A stretch of DNA of 64,000 bases from Sambucus nigra. Lineage: Eukaryota; Streptophyta; Magnoliopsida; Dipsacales; Adoxaceae. The stretch covers positions 99,579,967 to 99,643,966 of the forward strand of contig OX422216.1 of NCBI GenBank assembly GCA_949130495.1, read 5' to 3'. Below, one piece after another: positions 61,791 through 64,000 of this stretch. Every line of letters starts with the position of its first letter. Position 1 is the first letter of the stretch. The notes beneath the pieces were generated by a model. It was not told where the DNA came from. It made no database searches and saw only the letters and a program-made list of their open reading frames with translations. Position numbers and translations under genes: made by a program.

Positions 61791-62513
61791 TTTGGTTTAT
61801 GAGGACTTTTAGAAGATGGGTGAAACGGATTAGTTAGGCAGGGTAGCTTAACTAGGTCGTTTAAAATGGTATGCGATAGGTGTGCACTATTAGAAGAGGG
61901 GTGAGGGGTATCTCATGAGAGTGCGATACCAATTTAAATATGAGAGATTTTCATATTTTAAAATATGACATTTATGCACTTGCTAAAATATTTTCAAACT
62001 CGGGCTCTGACCCGTTTCTCTATTTTCCTCTCTTGCTATATATGTATATATATATATATATTAGGTGTCCAGACACAGGGACGACTGGATGATGATTCTT
62101 TCGAGTCAGACGTTCGCTGCAGCAGTTGTGGATGCATGCAGGTTTATTTTAGATGCTTCTATGCTTGTGAGCTATATAGGACGCATTGTAGTAACATTCG
62201 GGCCGATAGCCCAATTGTATTCATTTATTCTTTTACCGCCTTTTAGTGCGGCATTCGATTTGGTTGTATTATATTGTACCGAGTGTTCGGTTATTTTATT
62301 TCATTTCAGTTGTTGCATATAAACTGTTGGGATTGATTTATTTGAATGGTTTGGTTAAAAATATTAGTTAATTAAAATTTTGACGCCAGCCTAATAGGTT
62401 ATTAGTAATTAAATTGGTTTTCGACAATGATGCTGAGAATGAACCATATGAGACTCCTGTTTTAATTTGGTATAGGATTGATCACCCGATATTTTATTAG
62501 GCAGGGTGTCACA

Positions 62514-62800
62514 GATGGTATCAGAGCATCAGGTTCTAGTGTCCTTAGGAATCTGTGCGGACGTACTACGCTTTCAGCGTTGCTTTTGATTTGACATAGA
62601 GCCTTATGCTTAGGATTGTTGATTCCTCTTGTGAGATTTCGTTCTCATTCTATTATGTAAGATTATAGTAAATCTTTTGCGCGCTTGTTTTGAGATTCGT
62701 GTGCTGATCGATGAGGGCAACCAGTGAAGGCCGTTATGAGGGTAGCAGGATATGGGGCTTAGTTAGAGCTGTAAGTTGAAACTGGGGACGAGGACCGCAG
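62514..62800 (+). mobile_element. PBS and leader of the 59031 element
   Basis: The PBS TGGTATCAGAGC is at 62516-62527. The next 120 bp (CATCAGGTTCTAGTGTCCTT and onward, through CGCTTTCAGCGTTGC and GGATTGTTGATTCCTC) match the LARD1 and LARD2 leaders closely. The interior is interrupted at 62800 by another LTR. Confidence 0.88.
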
Positions 62801-64000
62801 TGTAATACCCCGCATTTTTACCAATATTTTATTTATGGGATTAATTAAATTAAATGTGAATTAATTGAGAATTAATCCGAATAAAATACTAACGAGATGT
62901 GAGTTGGTAATTGATTATAAGTGTATATATGGCAATATATGAATATTGAAAATATTGAATTTGTCTTGAGATAGAAATACGGCAATTTGGGAAATTTTGT
63001 TGGGACACGCGTGACAGTCGCGTCAGGAATATAATTATTTTAATAAAAAAATAAATTTTATTTCTATCAACCGTATGGTCATTTTGAGTGCGCCAATATG
63101 TCCGGAAGGTTCGAAATAGTCAGAAAACACTAGCCGGGGGTTTAGTTTGGGTCCCGGGGCATTTTTAGGCCATACCGACAACCCAAAGGGTAGTTTGGTA
63201 ATTTCGGAATTTTGGGAATTAAAACCCACGAAAATTAGAGGTTAAAATCTGATTTAGTCTTTACCCACTAAACCCACTAACAACACTAAATGACTTAATG
63301 GGCTACGGGAGTTATTGGAATAAGTTCTAAGAGTTTCCTAAGGCAACCTCTAAACCACCATTGTCATCTTGGAGAAAAACTAGTAGAGAGAGAGAGAGGA
63401 AGGAGAATTCTGCAGAGAAAGAGAGAGAGAGAGAGACCAACCTTCATCAATTCAACATCAAATTCAGAGAAAGATCAGAGGGAAGTGGTTTAATTACGTT
63501 AATTTCAAGTGAATGCTTCTTCCATGCTTAGAAATTGAGATAATTGCATTGTATTGGAAGACTTGTAAAAACCCATGTAATTTGAAGTTATAAATTCAGA
63601 TTTTGATATAGGTTTGCATGTAGAATTGTTATTGGGTGTTTGAACTAAAAGAATTACTACTTTTTATGTTACAAAAACGGATTTATTTATGGAAATTGAA
63701 AACTTTAAATTTCTAGGGTTCATGTTCATAAGGTTTGGAAAAAATTGAGGAGATTTGATGATTTGATGTGGTTTAGGATGATTTAATCCCATATAAATGT
63801 TAATATACGACCTAAGTATGTTTAAGAATGATTAGAAGCCTTAAATTACTGTTGGAATGATGTTTAGATGAGATTAGAGGTGAAGAAAATTGGGAAAAAC
63901 GTAATAGGAAATTTCTGGGCTCAAAACTGTCACCTCGTTAGAAGACCTGCCCAGGTCGTTCGAACGAGCTCGTTCGAACGAGCTTCTAACGAGTTGACAG
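62801..64000 (+). repeat. LTR of a further LARD-type element, truncated by the window end
   Basis: Begins TGTAATACCCCGC at 62801 inside the leader of the previous element. It has the TGAGTGCGCCAA box at about 63079-63090, then ACTAGCCGGGGGTTTAGTTT, and two TCGTTCGAACGA palindromes at 63956-63967 and 63970-63981, about 1.16 kb from the LTR start. It belongs to the same superfamily but carries the other palindrome type. Confidence 0.8.

Larger units (their letters stand above)
59031..62513 (+). repeat. Plus-strand 5' LTR of a LARD-type element (3483 bp)
   Basis: Begins TGTAATACCCCG at 59031 and ends GGGTGTCACA at 62513, just before a PBS. It shares LTR landmarks with LARD1 and LARD2 in order: the GAGTGCG box near 59370, GGCAAGTGTTTAACTTGC near 59674, stem-loops at 60934-60954 and 61080-61135, a TATA-like tract at about 61249-61268, CGGGCTCTGACCCGTTT near 62001, and GGTGTCCAGACACAGGGACG near 62064. 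It uniquely contains the conserved module (61630-61790). The 3' LTR is outside the window. Confidence 0.88.

Overview
This is repeat-rich nuclear DNA of a plant, probably a dicot with a large genome. Nearly all of it is nested transposable elements: LTR retrotransposons with plant-type primer-binding sites (PBS), LINEs, and AT-, GT- and GA-rich microsatellites. I found no intact host gene, tRNA, rRNA or CRISPR array. Coding remnants are old and carry many stops and frameshifts.

Layout. 1-13070: an SIRE-like Ty1/copia element on the minus strand (gag remnant, PBS, LTR). Its LTR is split by LARD1 (2162-12580), a large non-coding LTR retrotransposon with an exact 5-bp target duplication CGAAG. 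13071-15261: unrecognised sequence with a 139-bp tandem repeat. 15262-26560: a complete but decayed Ty3/gypsy element of Tat type (gag, protease, RT, two RNase H domains, integrase, antisense ORF), target duplication GTTAC. 26561-32880: microsatellites holding a second non-coding element (27058-32375, LTRs of about 2.4 kb around a 585-bp interior), target duplication GTATA. 32881-33868: a 5'-truncated LINE inserted in a (TG)n tract. 34310-35118: a compound microsatellite and a GTGACC/GGTCAC-rich block. 36200-59030: a decayed copia locus broken by a LINE, which is itself broken by LARD2 (38325-55745). LARD2 has three LTRs and two interiors inside one target duplication, GTCTA. 59031-64000: a plus-strand relative (LTR 59031-62513, PBS 62516) whose interior is hit by a further LTR (62801 to the window end).

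The non-coding elements (LARD1, LARD2, the 27058 element and the two plus-strand ones) form one superfamily. They share LTR ends of the TGTRAYACCCC type, an initiator-Met PBS and, apart from the interrupted or truncated members, a related leader after the PBS. LARD1, LARD2 and, weakly, the 27058 element also share the sequence beside the polypurine tract (PPT), which looks like the 3' end of a Del/Tekay chromovirus pol gene. They encode nothing recognisable, so they must be mobilised by partners outside this window.

The most interesting signals are in their LTRs. (1) Arrays of 12-bp perfect palindromes, TCGATCGATCGA in some families and TCGTTCGAACGA in others, differ by one symmetric base pair. 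In the 3-kb class they occupy the same LTR position, and the palindrome also occurs in the unrelated copia LTR. (2) Upstream of a TATA-like tract, a series of stem-loops keeps its pairing in three families although the stem sequences differ. (3) A module of about 150 bp lies in the interior of two families but inside the LTR of a third.
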